From JBCFAY01 sp038562375 (GTDB lineage Bacteria > Bacillota > Clostridia > Christensenellales > CAG-138): a DNA stretch of 64,000 bases. Under the pieces are notes generated by a model that saw nothing but the letters and a program-made list of their open reading frames with translations, was not told the DNA's origin and made no database searches. Below, one piece after another: positions 16,506 through 25,541 of this stretch. The position numbers were made by a program, and so were the translations under genes. The DNA lies in assembly GCA_038562375.1 (NCBI GenBank), contig JBCFAY010000018.1:7633-71632 (forward strand), given 5' to 3'. Each line of letters starts with the position of its first letter. Positions within the stretch are counted from its first letter, which is position 1.

Positions 16506-17615
16506 ATGGAAACAAGACCTTATGTCAGCTGGGAGCAGATGCAGGGATTCTTAACGGATGCGTTTGAAGGCTATGGAGTGCCGCGAGAAGATGCGATCCT
16601 ATGCGCGGATGTCTTATTGGAAAGTGACCGGCGGGGAATTGAAAGCCACGGATGCAATCGATTTAAGCCGATCTATATCGATCGAATTGTAGATGGAATC
16701 CAAAATCCCGTTACGCGAATCGAGGTGTTGAAGGAAGGACCGACTACAGCGGTCCTGGATGCCCATGACGGCATGGGTATGGTGGTGAGCCACAGAGCCA
16801 TGACAATGGCCATCGATAAGGCTAGGAACTACGGTTTGGGAATGGTTGCCGTGCGAAACTCCACGCATTACGGCATCGCGGGATATTGGGCAACCATGGC
16901 GACGAAGGCGGGGATGATCGGCATTACGGGAAGCAATGCGAGACCGTCCATTGCGCCGACCTTCGGGGTAGAGAACATGCTTGGAACAAACCCGCTGACG
17001 GTGGGGTTCCCAACGGATGAAGACTTTCCTTTTATGCTCGATTGCGCAACTTCGGTTACCCAGCGTGGAAAGATTGAATACTATGCGCGCTCCGGGCTGA
17101 GTACGCCTAAAGGCATGGTGATTGGAAACGACGGATCAGCAATGACCGATAGCAAACAGATTTTAATAGACCTTACAAACGGGAAGGCGGCATTGACGCC
17201 GTTGGGCGGTATCGGAGAAGATCTGGCGGGATATAAAGGTTATGGATACGCTACGGTGGTGGAGGTGCTATCCGCGGCCTTGCAAGCGGGAAGTTATTTG
17301 AAGATGTTGACGGGCGCAGATGATAGTGGGAGTAAAAGGCCTTATCATTTGGGACATTTCTTCTTGGTTATTGATCCGGAGGTGTTTTTGGGCCTCGAGA
17401 CTTTTAAGAAAACTTGCGGGGATATCCTACGCGCGCTACGTGCGTCACAGAAGGCGCCGGGAGAAACCCGTATTTATACCGCAGGCGAAAAAGAGTATCT
17501 CGCATGGCTGGATCGCAAAGATAAGGGCGTGCCGGTGGGTTTGCCGGTACAAAAAGATATCCTTGCAATACGGGATGCGCTGGGGCTAAATTATCGTTTC
17601 CCATTTGAAGAGTAA
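16506..17615 (+). CDS. Ldh2-family malate/lactate-type dehydrogenase
   Basis: A 369-residue NAD(P)-dependent oxidoreductase of the Ldh2/malate-lactate/ureidoglycolate dehydrogenase family. Markers are DRRGIESHGCNR (about 38-49), NSTHYGIAGYW (catalytic His, about 119-129) and the Gly-rich GGIGEDLAGYKGYGYATVVEVLSAAL segment. These enzymes reduce or oxidise 2-oxo/2-hydroxy acids such as pyruvate, 2,3-diketogulonate or ureidoglycolate. It begins 27 bases after glpK with an AAAAGGAGG site, so the two are co-transcribed. It may be the last step of island 1. The specific substrate cannot be read from the sequence. Confidence 0.88.
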   Translation: METRPYVSWEQMQGFLTDAFEGYGVPREDAILCADVLLESDRRGIESHGCNRFKPIYIDRIVDGIQNPVTRIEVLKEGPTTAVLDAHDGMGMVVSHRAMTMAIDKARNYGLGMVAVRNSTHYGIAGYWATMATKAGMIGITGSNARPSIAPTFGVENMLGTNPLTVGFPTDEDFPFMLDCATSVTQRGKIEYYARSGLSTPKGMVIGNDGSAMTDSKQILIDLTNGKAALTPLGGIGEDLAGYKGYGYATVVEVLSAALQAGSYLKMLTGADDSGSKRPYHLGHFFLVIDPEVFLGLETFKKTCGDILRALRASQKAPGETRIYTAGEKEYLAWLDRKDKGVPVGLPVQKDILAIRDALGLNYRFPFEE

Positions 17616-17773
17616 TTATAATGAATAAGAAAGATAGATTAGTGCTTGGTTTAAGCTGACCGCTAACAACGCCCAAATCAGGATACGGGAAATGTTTTAT
17701 GGATTGCCTCAGCAAGCCCAAACAAAGATCGCCGATATCGCGCGGCCGCACCGGCTGTTAAGCGGATGATCAC

Positions 17774-18000
17774 TTGTTAAAGGCAATCCTTGTTGACGAT
17801 GAAAGATGGATCCGCCAACTTAGCGGAAGATTATCGATTGGGAAAGTATCGGTATTGTTTTAGGGTGGTAGGCGGAGGACGGAATCCAGGCGCTCGAACT
17901 GATCTGCACGCTGGATCCGGACATCGTTATTACCGATATCAAAATGCCCGGTCTCGACGGCCTGGAGCTCAATTATCATAACCCGAAGGTCGTGAGGTCA
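17774..18000 (+). pseudogene. decayed response regulator receiver domain
   Basis: Two pieces of a CheY-like receiver are visible in the same direction. From the TTG at 17774 the frame reads LLKAILVDDERWIRQL, the acidic pocket, then stops. From about 17877 another frame reads DGIQALELICTLDPDIVITDIKMPGLDGLEL, containing the phospho-acceptor Asp. About 15 codons between them are missing or out of frame, and the effector domain is absent. The first motif is typical of YesN-type regulators with an AraC output domain. The 150 bases upstream (17620-17770) hold nothing recognisable. Confidence 0.7.
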
Positions 18001-18008
18001 TGCCTTCT

Positions 18009-18920
18009 CTATCGTTGATATTCAATTTGCTGTATGCTTTCCGTTATCACCCATTGGCGCCCGTCATATTCGCCTTCCGAAATAATAGAAGCCACTATTT
18101 TTGCGTAAGGCTCTCCGGCTCCATTGATCTCGAACCACAGTTCAATAAAGCTTTTCCATATGAGACCATACTTGTTTTGTGCTATGCGCCATATATCGCA
18201 AGAATAAACCCCGGTGGACGGCGCAACAAACTCCAGTTCATTCTCCTGTGTGTTTTTCAACTTACACAGTGGAGAAATCTCAAACTCGTATTTCTTATCC
18301 GTGTGTTTACTGACGACTGTAATTGTGCCGGGGTCTTCCTGCTTGCTCTGCACACGAAAAATTTGGGATCCCTCGTTGATTGTAAAAAGAGGAATTTCAG
18401 CGATTTGCCCGTTCTCAATCTTTAGTATCAGCGGCGCCGAAAAGCCGATTGAATTCTTATCTCCTAAACTGGGGAATACGATTTCGGGGTAGCCGTCGCC
18501 CGTCACATCCACACAGTGAAAATAATCTTCGTCCGTTAGATCCGTGTTGATGATTTCTTGGATCGTTCGCTGATCCTCGAATACGATTGTAAGATTGAAA
18601 AATCCGGCATCATCATACGATCTGCCTGCTTCGATGGACTTCATCGACGGATTTCCCGCAACATCGCTCATCCGCAACGCGAAACTCCCATTATCATCTG
18701 TTTTATACAAGGTGGATCGCCGCGGTATTGTATCATCGGAAGGATCCGTACGGATTGCGACTTCTCCCTGAGATGCGGAAGGCTCGATGGCATCGACGAT
18801 GGGAGCCGGGGTATGGGCGATATTCTCTTGCGATGCGGATAGATCAGCAGCCCCTCTCGCACAGGCCGTAAAAAGCGTCGCGCAGGCAATCAGCATAATA
18901 AGAATACGCGCACATTTCAT
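18009..18920 (-). CDS. lipoprotein of unknown function
   Basis: A 303-residue exported lipoprotein. Signal peptide residues 1-19 end in the lipobox FTAC with Cys20. A Ser/Ala/Pro-rich linker follows, then a mixed domain with an FG-GAP/VCBS-like stretch (VDVTGDGYPEIVFPSLGDK), a beta-propeller-type calcium loop used in surface proteins. I do not recognise the family. The ATG at 18920 is preferred to an upstream start at 18950 because GGGGG stands ahead of it. The gene is alone, transcribed toward the receiver-domain remnant. Confidence 0.65.
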   Translation of the reverse strand: MKCARILIMLIACATLFTACARGAADLSASQENIAHTPAPIVDAIEPSASQGEVAIRTDPSDDTIPRRSTLYKTDDNGSFALRMSDVAGNPSMKSIEAGRSYDDAGFFNLTIVFEDQRTIQEIINTDLTDEDYFHCVDVTGDGYPEIVFPSLGDKNSIGFSAPLILKIENGQIAEIPLFTINEGSQIFRVQSKQEDPGTITVVSKHTDKKYEFEISPLCKLKNTQENELEFVAPSTGVYSCDIWRIAQNKYGLIWKSFIELWFEINGAGEPYAKIVASIISEGEYDGRQWVITESIQQIEYQR

Positions 18921-19169
18921 CCATAAGCCCCCTTTTGTTAAGCGCACCAATATCCCTGTAAATATATTACAGCGCTTTATTAGAATACGCTATGAAGTTC
19001 GTGTTAACAAAACACCTAAATCCTGCAAGCTGAATGGGTCTGACCATGGCACGAACTGTCGCTGCAACGCATTGACCTAATAAAGGATAATAGAGTTGCA
19101 CTATCGATAGGGCAAGAATACAGGCGGAAAGCATCTGCCTTCCGCCTGATCGCCGCTTTTTAGCAGTTT

Positions 19170-20327
19170 TCAATCCGCAGGCTTTGAAGCAATCGATTCG
19201 AGCGCCTGCGAAATCTCAAGGCGCACTCCGTGGTCGCTTTCGCGCGCGAGCCGCGCTTCAAGCAGGGCTATGCCCTTGTGCGTCCCGATCTGCCCGATCG
19301 CCCAAGCAACATGCCCGCGTATCATGGGGTCGTCATGCTCAAGCTCCACGCCAAGATCGTCCAAATACATCGGGTCGTGCGAATTTCCAAGCGCAACAGC
19401 CGCATTGCGCTGAAGATAGCGCGGTTCCAGTCCGAAATTGTATGTCATGGGCTGGACGTATTCTTCGAAATAGTCCTCTTTCATGTGAAGGACGCTCACG
19501 AGCGAAAAACTCTTTGAAATCACTTCCAAAAGGGGATCTTTGGGCAGCTCCATTTTCAGCCGCTTGGCGTTTCGCGGGCAGACCTCCTGGCAGATATCAC
19601 AGCCGAAGATTGCTTGCGCCATGTGCTTTCTGATCTCGGGAGGAATATTGTCCGTCACGCCGAAGCCGATCTCCTCCTTGGTCATGGAGGTGTTGAAATT
19701 GATGCAGCGGCGCGGGTCGAGCCGGAAAGGCGCATAAATCGCGCGGGTGGGGCAGGCGTCCATGCAGGCTGTACATCCGCGCGGGCATTTGCATATCGGT
19801 GGGGCGGGCGCGTCATACTCCAAAACGCGATCCACCACAATCGCTGAAAGATTGATAAATGAGCCGATGCCGTCCACAAAGGCAAAGTTGTTCCGGCCGA
19901 TATTGGAAATGCCCGCGCGCATGCCGAGCCTGCGCTCCGGCAGCATCATGGAGGGGCCGATGTTGATTCCCTTGGAGCGGATAAACTCTTTCACCGCTTG
20001 AAGCCGCAGCCCTGCGATGCGATGCCGCTGGGCATTCATGCTGCGCGACTGATAGACGCGCGCGACTTTCCCTATCAGGGTCGCAGGGAACGCGCACTGC
20101 ACATAGTCGTAAGCGAGCACAACGATGGACTTTGCGGCCGGCCATGCAACCTTTGGCCTTGCGCCAAGCAGCGGTTTGCTGGGGCCTTCGATATAAAAAT
20201 CATAGAGACTGCCCCTTGAGAGCAGCTCTTGGATATGATCCTCAAAGTCATCCGCGGGCGCAATTCCGACGCGACAGTAACCCTGATCCAGGGCGAACCG
20301 TTTGATCTGCTGTGTCAGCGTTGCCAT
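19170..20327 (-). CDS. queG: epoxyqueuosine reductase-like [4Fe-4S] protein
   Basis: A 385-residue protein with the layout of QueG: an N-terminal corrinoid-binding reductase region (about 1-180), two ferredoxin-type clusters (CPRGCTACMDACP about 180-192 and CDICQEVCPRN about 233-243) and C-terminal HEAT-like repeats (QRNAAVALGNSHDP, RGHVAWAIGQIGTHKG). QueG reduces epoxyqueuosine to queuosine in tRNA, using cobalamin and Fe-S clusters. Related proteins of unknown role share this layout, so the exact reaction is uncertain. The ATG at 20327 follows GGGAGAG and matches the family start; the longer open frame upstream is not used. Confidence 0.75.
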   Translation of the reverse strand: MATLTQQIKRFALDQGYCRVGIAPADDFEDHIQELLSRGSLYDFYIEGPSKPLLGARPKVAWPAAKSIVVLAYDYVQCAFPATLIGKVARVYQSRSMNAQRHRIAGLRLQAVKEFIRSKGINIGPSMMLPERRLGMRAGISNIGRNNFAFVDGIGSFINLSAIVVDRVLEYDAPAPPICKCPRGCTACMDACPTRAIYAPFRLDPRRCINFNTSMTKEEIGFGVTDNIPPEIRKHMAQAIFGCDICQEVCPRNAKRLKMELPKDPLLEVISKSFSLVSVLHMKEDYFEEYVQPMTYNFGLEPRYLQRNAAVALGNSHDPMYLDDLGVELEHDDPMIRGHVAWAIGQIGTHKGIALLEARLARESDHGVRLEISQALESIASKPAD

Positions 20328-20511
20328 AACGCTCTCCCTATATAAAATAGAATTCTGTGCTCTTATCATCTTAGTACGATTGTGCGCGCAATTCAATTCG
20401 TTAGAAATGTTTTCTTTTTGCGTAAAGCGTATTGCCTTAGGCCTTCTTCCTTTATTAAACGATAAATAGAGGAAGCATGCCTGTTTCCCCGATAAGCGGA
20501 ATAAATTGAAA

Positions 20512-20534
20512 AGCCCCGCCGCAACGGCGGGGCT
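20512..20534 (-). terminator. terminator of the zinc ribbon gene
   Basis: A perfect 10 bp stem AGCCCCGCCG with CGGCGGGGCT and a three-base loop. Read on the minus strand it is followed by TTTCAATTT. Confidence 0.7.
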
Positions 20535-20542
20535 GCTTACGT

Positions 20543-20830
20543 TTAATACCTTCTGTTTGAACGACCTTGCGGCTGGTAGCAATCGCTGCAATACACGGGT
20601 TTATCGTTGGAAGGCTGGAACGGCACCATCGTTTGCCTGCCACATCTTGCGCAGACAGCGGGATACATTTGCCTGTCTCCTCGGCGCTGCTGATTCTTCC
20701 TTGCGGCCCTGCATTGCGGGCAGCGCTGGGGCTCGTTTGTAAAACCTTTTTCTGCAAAGAAATTTTGTTCGTTCTCGGTGAACAGGAACTCTGCCCCGCA
20801 GTCCCTACAAGTAAGCGTTTTGTCCGACAA
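20543..20830 (-). CDS. zinc-ribbon domain protein
   Basis: A 95-residue protein with four CXXC pairs: CRDC (8-11), CPQC (about 37-40), CARC and CSDC near the C-terminus, giving two zinc ribbons. The C-terminus is rich in Gln and Arg. Small proteins of this type are widespread in Clostridia (probable zinc-ribbon domain) and have no assigned role; nucleic acid binding is plausible. It has its own terminator directly after the stop codon. Confidence 0.75.
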   Translation of the reverse strand: MSDKTLTCRDCGAEFLFTENEQNFFAEKGFTNEPQRCPQCRAARKNQQRRGDRQMYPAVCARCGRQTMVPFQPSNDKPVYCSDCYQPQGRSNRRY

Positions 20831-21041
20831 TTAGATTTACCTCCAATATTACCAAGCGTTCTCGCCCAGTGCTTCGAGTATACCACAGAATCTAACTATT
20901 TACACCGTTTTATTTGCTTTTTCGGCTTTCTTTATTTAGAGAATATAGTATTATTGTCTTGAAGGTTATTACAACCGCTGTTGATAAAGTTGATAAAAGG
21001 AAAACGGATGCGGATTATCATGTGTTTTGTGGGGTGTCGGG

Positions 21042-21485
21042 ATGGAGATACGGGAAGCGGATGAAAAAGATCTACATGCACTTCTCAAACTGTATACGCA
21101 GTTACATGATAATCCCATGCCGGAGATAACTGAGGATTTGCTGGAGCTTTGGGCTGATATCAGTTCGGATAAAAACCATCGCATTATTGTTGCGGCGGAA
21201 GGTGAGCAAATCGTTTCATCCTGCGTACTTATCATCGTTCCAAATCTCACCCACAATCAGAGGCCTTACGCGCTCATCGAAAATGTCGTTACAGCCGGTC
21301 CTTATCGAAGGCAAGGGTTAGCGTCCGCCTGCCTTGAGCGTGCAAAACAAATTGCACAACAGAACGGCTGTTACAAAATCATGTTGATGACGGGAAGTAA
21401 AAAAGGCAGTACATTGGATTTTTATCGCAAAGCCGGGTATCACTCGGAAGATAAGACGGCATTTATTCAATGGTTGAATCTATAA
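21042..21485 (+). CDS. GNAT-family N-acetyltransferase
   Basis: A 147-residue acetyltransferase of the GNAT fold. The acetyl-CoA motif A is visible as VVTAGPYRRQGLASACLERA (about 84-103), followed by GCYKIMLMTGSKKGSTLDFYRKAGY, the usual motif B. The ATG at 21042 begins MEIREADEKDL, the standard family start. It lies alone between divergent and convergent neighbours. Substrate unknown. Confidence 0.85.
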   Translation: MEIREADEKDLHALLKLYTQLHDNPMPEITEDLLELWADISSDKNHRIIVAAEGEQIVSSCVLIIVPNLTHNQRPYALIENVVTAGPYRRQGLASACLERAKQIAQQNGCYKIMLMTGSKKGSTLDFYRKAGYHSEDKTAFIQWLNL

Positions 21486-21586
21486 GGCGTTCATTTGCCT
21501 GATCCGCAAGCGAAAAGCCGACCGTCACCGGACGACCGCCGTACGGAGCGAACCCGTCTTACGGATGCGTTTTTGCGTCGCCTCTC

Positions 21587-21735
21587 TCAGGAACTTATCC
21601 CCTGTTGCAGTATGCGTGCGATATGCTCGCAGGCGTGGCCGTTGCCGTAAGGGCTCGCAGCACGCTCATGCGCTCGTATTCGCGCTCATCGGCCATCAGG
21701 CGCAAAAAGTTCTCGTAAACGGCCCGCTCTCCGGC
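21587..21735 (-). pseudogene. C-terminal remnant of a UDP-GlcNAc 2-epimerase gene
   Basis: On the minus strand one frame reads GERAVYENFLRLMADEREY, and after a frame change the next reads SPYGNGHACEHIARIL followed by QQGISS and a stop. This is the usual end of WecB/MnaA-type 2-epimerases. Only about 45 codons remain and they are out of frame with each other. Confidence 0.6.
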
Positions 21736-21770
21736 TATCTGAACGCATCGTCAACGGCAGGAGGACCTCT

Positions 21771-21815
21771 TAAAAAAGATCCGTGCAAGGAATGTGTCTT
21801 CCTTGCCGGATCTTT
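21771..21815 (-). terminator. terminator of the methyltransferase operon (island 2)
   Basis: A long hairpin (21775-21783 pairing with 21807-21815, extended by AAGGAA with TTCCTT) is followed on the minus strand by a run of six T. It lies about 115 bases after the mtmB-like stop codon. Confidence 0.75.
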
Positions 21816-21928
21816 GCAGCGTTTTAAAATGAAGGAGTTGCTTTGTATCCCGGTAAAAAGCCCGTCGCCATCCGGGATAGAGGCGCCCATACCGTCCACG
21901 GCGCCGCTTTGCGCCGCGGTACCCGTCA

Positions 21929-23299
21929 TCAGAGAGGTAAGCCCCAGGAGATCGCTTCCTCTTTTACTTCTTCGTACATGCGCAGCCATTCCTCGGTGGG
22001 CGTGATGGAATCCATCTTATACGCTTCCCAGAAGGGCTTGCCGTACGGCTTTTTGTCCAGGTCGTCCGCGTAGCGGGCATATGCCTTCTGCACGATCTCT
22101 TCCGCGATGCCCCGTTCAAGGCCGGGAGCGGCCCGCACGATTTCGCCCTGGAAGCGCGCCTCAAGACCCGTGCAGTGGCCGGTGATCACGCCGACGGCAG
22201 GGCGCGGCCCGTCGATTGTGGAGATGCCCGATTTGGTCGCCATAATGGTGGAAGCGATGGTTTCATACAGCAGCGTCTTGGTGACGGGGCCGCCCACACA
22301 GGTATGCGCAAGCCGTGTCAGGACGGTGGCATGGCGGGTCAATGCGCCGAACGCGACGCTGGTATATTGCATAATCTCCTTAGCGGTTGAGCAGAACCAA
22401 AGCGGATGGACCGGCGTGGAGCCGCAGTTGGTCGCCATGAAGATCGTGCTCAGGGCGATCATCTCCGCGCACAGCAGCACCATCTGCCCCGGCACGCCGC
22501 CGCCAAGCCCGCCGAAAATGGGGTTGGCATACGGCGCGGTCACCGCGTCCAGCAACGCCAGATGCGTCATTTTGTTGATGATGGTGTTATCCACCTTCAG
22601 CTCCGAGATGATGCCGAAGGCATGGCTGTCGCTCCGGCGCATCTTGTGGCCGGCGGAAAGATGCCCCACATCGCTGATCGCGTGGCCGATGGCGTGCTGT
22701 GCAAGGCCCGGTCGTCCCACGCAGGCTGCGAGCTGCTGGAACTGCGTGACGGCTTCCCAGCAGGCGAGAATCTCCAGAGCCGATTTCGACCTCAGCTCGC
22801 TGCCGATCAAAGACGTCAGATTTGTGGTTGCGCCGTGCATGTCGATCAAGGGTTCGCGCATATAGCTGACCATGATCGGCCCGGCGTATTCGTTCGGCGC
22901 GGGCACGCCCACGGAGGAGCCGCAGCATAAAGCGCGGCGTGGATCGTCCGGCGTACGCGCGATCTCCCGGTATTGATCCAGTCCTTCGCCGTACACGGTT
23001 TCCGCAGGAGCCTGCTTCATCAGTTCGCGCAGTTCCTTTTCCGAGTACTGAATGATCCGGCCGGTATCCTTGCAGTAAACGCCGCAGTTTGCAAGGAATT
23101 CTAAGGCGGCGTCCCATACCCGGTCTTCAAGCTCGGCATCCATATTGATAATCGTATCCTGGCGCAGCCGGATATCATACTTTTTAACAATATTTTTCAG
23201 GTTCTGCGTTACATGATAACGGTCGAAGTCCTTCTCGCTGACGATGGGCCCCGTCTGGCTTTTATCGATGATCTCATACAACCTTGCCCTGCTGTTCAT
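21929..23299 (-). CDS. MtmB-family corrinoid methyltransferase lacking pyrrolysine
   Basis: A 456-residue protein aligning along its whole length with monomethylamine:corrinoid methyltransferase MtmB (FLANCGVYCKDTGRIIQYSEKEL, ACVGRPG, NPIFGGLGGG, PTEEWLRMYEE). In MtmB a UAG-encoded pyrrolysine follows GRPGMGV; here the aligned residue is His in GRPGLAQH and there is no in-frame stop. The Glu of SELKVD, aligned with an active-site Glu of MtmB, is kept, but the Glu in the GGIEE motif is not. By analogy with non-Pyl MttB homologues that use quaternary amines, it probably moves a methyl group from another substrate to the adjacent corrinoid protein. It is the last gene of the operon, overlapping the corrinoid gene by four bases. 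Confidence 0.85.
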   Translation of the reverse strand: MNSRARLYEIIDKSQTGPIVSEKDFDRYHVTQNLKNIVKKYDIRLRQDTIINMDAELEDRVWDAALEFLANCGVYCKDTGRIIQYSEKELRELMKQAPAETVYGEGLDQYREIARTPDDPRRALCCGSSVGVPAPNEYAGPIMVSYMREPLIDMHGATTNLTSLIGSELRSKSALEILACWEAVTQFQQLAACVGRPGLAQHAIGHAISDVGHLSAGHKMRRSDSHAFGIISELKVDNTIINKMTHLALLDAVTAPYANPIFGGLGGGVPGQMVLLCAEMIALSTIFMATNCGSTPVHPLWFCSTAKEIMQYTSVAFGALTRHATVLTRLAHTCVGGPVTKTLLYETIASTIMATKSGISTIDGPRPAVGVITGHCTGLEARFQGEIVRAAPGLERGIAEEIVQKAYARYADDLDKKPYGKPFWEAYKMDSITPTEEWLRMYEEVKEEAISWGLPL

Positions 23300-23961
23300 G
23301 CTTTGTTTCCTCCGTTCCCCTCCAATAATCTGAACGCCAGTTTTACGGCATCCACCGCGTCGTCGCCATATCCGTCCGCCCCGTTTTTATCCGCCCATTC
23401 CTTGGTGACCGGGCCTCCGCCGACCATGATTTTTGTCTTGCCGGCAAGCGTCCGGTTATTGTGCACGAGCTGGATGGTTTCGCGCATATACGGCAGGGAA
23501 GGCAGCATCAGCGCGGAAAGACACACAAGATCCGCGTTGATTTTTTCCGCTTCCTCCGCGATCTTGACCGGGCTCACGTCAACGCCCAAATCAATTACAT
23601 CGATGCCGTTGACCTTGAGCATCAGGGCGACGATATTCTTGCCGATGTCGTGCACGTCGCCATAGACCGTGCAAATGACGGCCTTCCCTTTGCTTTTGTA
23701 TTGCTCCGCGCTTTCGGAAAGCGTCTCTTCGATTACGGCGTTCAGCGCGTTCGCCACATCCGCGGCAACGATCAGCTCGGGTAAAAACACTTCCATTCGG
23801 GCGAATTGGTCGCCAAGCTCGTTGAGCGTCGGCTCAACGCAGCCCGTCATAATGCCGATGGGCGTTTCACCTGCCGCGATAAAGCTCTGGAACTCGCTTA
23901 TAGCGATATCCCCGTCGCCATCCAGGATGGCATTCTTCAATGTTTCGTATTTTGCCAGCAT
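23296..23961 (-). CDS. corrinoid protein (MtmC/MtbC-like)
   Basis: A 221-residue cobalamin-binding protein: a helical cap domain (about 1-90) and a Rossmann B12 domain with the base-off motif GDVHDIGKN (about 103-111), then DLGVDVSP, SALMLPSLP and the GGGPVT loop. The His of the motif is the lower cobalt ligand. It accepts a methyl group from the MtmB-like protein next to it and passes it to a second methyltransferase, possibly the AcsE-like protein at 33393. The gene sits between the flavoprotein and methyltransferase genes in one operon. Confidence 0.92.
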   Translation of the reverse strand: MLAKYETLKNAILDGDGDIAISEFQSFIAAGETPIGIMTGCVEPTLNELGDQFARMEVFLPELIVAADVANALNAVIEETLSESAEQYKSKGKAVICTVYGDVHDIGKNIVALMLKVNGIDVIDLGVDVSPVKIAEEAEKINADLVCLSALMLPSLPYMRETIQLVHNNRTLAGKTKIMVGGGPVTKEWADKNGADGYGDDAVDAVKLAFRLLEGNGGNKA

Positions 23962-23975
23962 TTGATTTTCCTCTC

Positions 23976-24587
23976 CTATATTTTTTTTAACAGCATCCTC
24001 GCCATCTTTCGTGCGATTGCCCGCGCGTTCTCCAATCCGGCAGTGTCCTCCATGACGGTTTCCACGGCGCGGTATTGATCATATGCGTGCAGCAGCGCGC
24101 CGTTGTATGCCCCGGCAGGGCCGCTGATCGTCGTGATGCCCATCGTCATCAGAAATGCGATCAGAGCATCGTTGGTCTTCTCCTGGCCCCCGTTTCTCGC
24201 CATGCCCACGGACATCGCCGCTCCGAGTTTATTGGTAAAGAAATCCGGCGCGGTGGTCTTCAGCTGCCATGTGGGACGAAACCGGCTGAAGAACGCGCAG
24301 ATCTGCGGGGATACGTTCATCTCGTATACCGGAGAAGCCAGGATGTAGCCGTCCGCATCGTAGAATTTATCGTATAAGTCCATCATATCGTCCTTGTATG
24401 CCACGCAGCGGACGCAGGTTTTATCTTTGAGGCACAGGTTACAGTGGCAGCACGGCGCGATCTTCTTTCCGCGCAATAGGATCAGCTCCGTTTCGCAGCC
24501 CTCGGCCGCCGCCGCTTCCAAAGCCTGCCGCAGCGCATATTCCGTGGCCCCTTTTCGCGGGCTGCCGCAAACGCCCAGTATTTTCAT
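23976..24587 (-). CDS. iron-sulfur flavoprotein / FMN reductase family (copy 2)
   Basis: A 203-residue flavodoxin-fold protein. GVCGSPRKGATEYAL is the FMN loop; the cysteine cluster CCHCNLCLKDKTCVRC (about 48-63) suggests a [4Fe-4S] site; MARNGGQEKT is the family signature. It stands between importer 2 and the corrinoid protein. Corrinoid methyltransferases need a low-potential electron source when the cobalt is accidentally oxidised, and this protein could help, since no RamA-type activator is seen in the window. That role is inference. Paralogues are at 13939 and 58110. Confidence 0.85.
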   Translation of the reverse strand: MKILGVCGSPRKGATEYALRQALEAAAAEGCETELILLRGKKIAPCCHCNLCLKDKTCVRCVAYKDDMMDLYDKFYDADGYILASPVYEMNVSPQICAFFSRFRPTWQLKTTAPDFFTNKLGAAMSVGMARNGGQEKTNDALIAFLMTMGITTISGPAGAYNGALLHAYDQYRAVETVMEDTAGLENARAIARKMARMLLKKI

Positions 24588-24617
24588 CGTTCTCCCTCCT
24601 TTTGCACTCCGCCGATA

Positions 24618-25532
24618 TCAGCGTTCGCCCCGGACAAACGGTTTGGCATTGTAAAGCGGCGCGGTGGATGCGCCCATCACATAAAGCGCTACCAGCGTAA
24701 CGACATACGGCATCGCCACGAACACCTGGTAGGGGATGCCCCAGCTCATCAGCTGCAGGCGCATTTGCAGGGCGTCCACCATGCCGAACAGAAGCGCCGC
24801 GATAAGCACGCCGGAAGGCTTGAATCGGCCGAAAATCACCGCCGCCAGCGCGAGATACCCGCGCCCGGCCGACATGCCGTCCTGGAAGAAGCACAAGTCG
24901 CCCACCGTCAGCGCGGCGCCGCCCAGCGCTGCAAAAACATCGCTGAGCATGACGCAACCGTAGCGTATGCGCAGCACATTTACGCCCAGCGAATCCGCCG
25001 CGTGCGGGTTTTCGCCGGCGGCCCGGATCTTAAGGCCCGTTGTCGTGTACCGGAAGATCAGGGACGATACCGCAACGAACACGATCGCGATATAAAACAA
25101 TAACGTCAGGCCGGAAAACAGCTCTCCAACGACGGGAAGCTTATTGAATAGCGGAATTGAGAGTTTGGGCAATCCCGCGCAGACCGCGTAAGCGTTGTCC
25201 GTGCCGAAAAACACCCGATACAGCGTGCCGGTGATGCCCAGCGCAAAAATATTGGCCCCCACGCCGTATACCACCTGGTTGCAGCGCAGCGTCACGGTAA
25301 GCAGCGCCTGCATCAGGCCCGCCGCGAGACCGATCAGAATCGCCATCAATAGCCCCAGATAGACGTTGCCGGAGAAATACGAGAAATGATAGGAGGCATA
25401 CGCTCCCAGCAACACCCCGGCTTCCAGGCCCATGTTTAAGACGCCGCTTTTTTCGCTGTAAAGATCGCCCATCGCCGTCAGCAAAATCGGCGTGGCCATG
25501 ATACAGCTTGAGATCAGATAGTTTGAGAGCAT
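24618..25532 (-). CDS. BMP-type ABC importer permease B (importer 2)
   Basis: A 304-residue membrane permease, YufQ-like. Conserved stretches are SEKSGVLNMGLEAGVLLGA, AAGENPHAADSLGVNVLRIRYG and LSDVFAALGGAALTVGDL. It pairs with the permease encoded nine bases upstream. The C-terminus with its VRG basic stretch is cytoplasmic. The copy is less similar to importers 1 and 3 than those are to each other. Confidence 0.9.
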   Translation of the reverse strand: MLSNYLISSCIMATPILLTAMGDLYSEKSGVLNMGLEAGVLLGAYASYHFSYFSGNVYLGLLMAILIGLAAGLMQALLTVTLRCNQVVYGVGANIFALGITGTLYRVFFGTDNAYAVCAGLPKLSIPLFNKLPVVGELFSGLTLLFYIAIVFVAVSSLIFRYTTTGLKIRAAGENPHAADSLGVNVLRIRYGCVMLSDVFAALGGAALTVGDLCFFQDGMSAGRGYLALAAVIFGRFKPSGVLIAALLFGMVDALQMRLQLMSWGIPYQVFVAMPYVVTLVALYVMGASTAPLYNAKPFVRGER

Positions 25533-25541
25533 GGACTCACC

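Noticed and set aside
22107..22865. 252-codon plus-strand frame opposite the MtmB-like gene
   Set aside because: Antisense shadow; the minus-strand protein aligns with MtmB along its full length.
21929..23299. In-frame pyrrolysine codon in the MtmB-like gene
   Set aside because: The frame is open throughout and the aligned position encodes His; no pyl genes were seen in the window.
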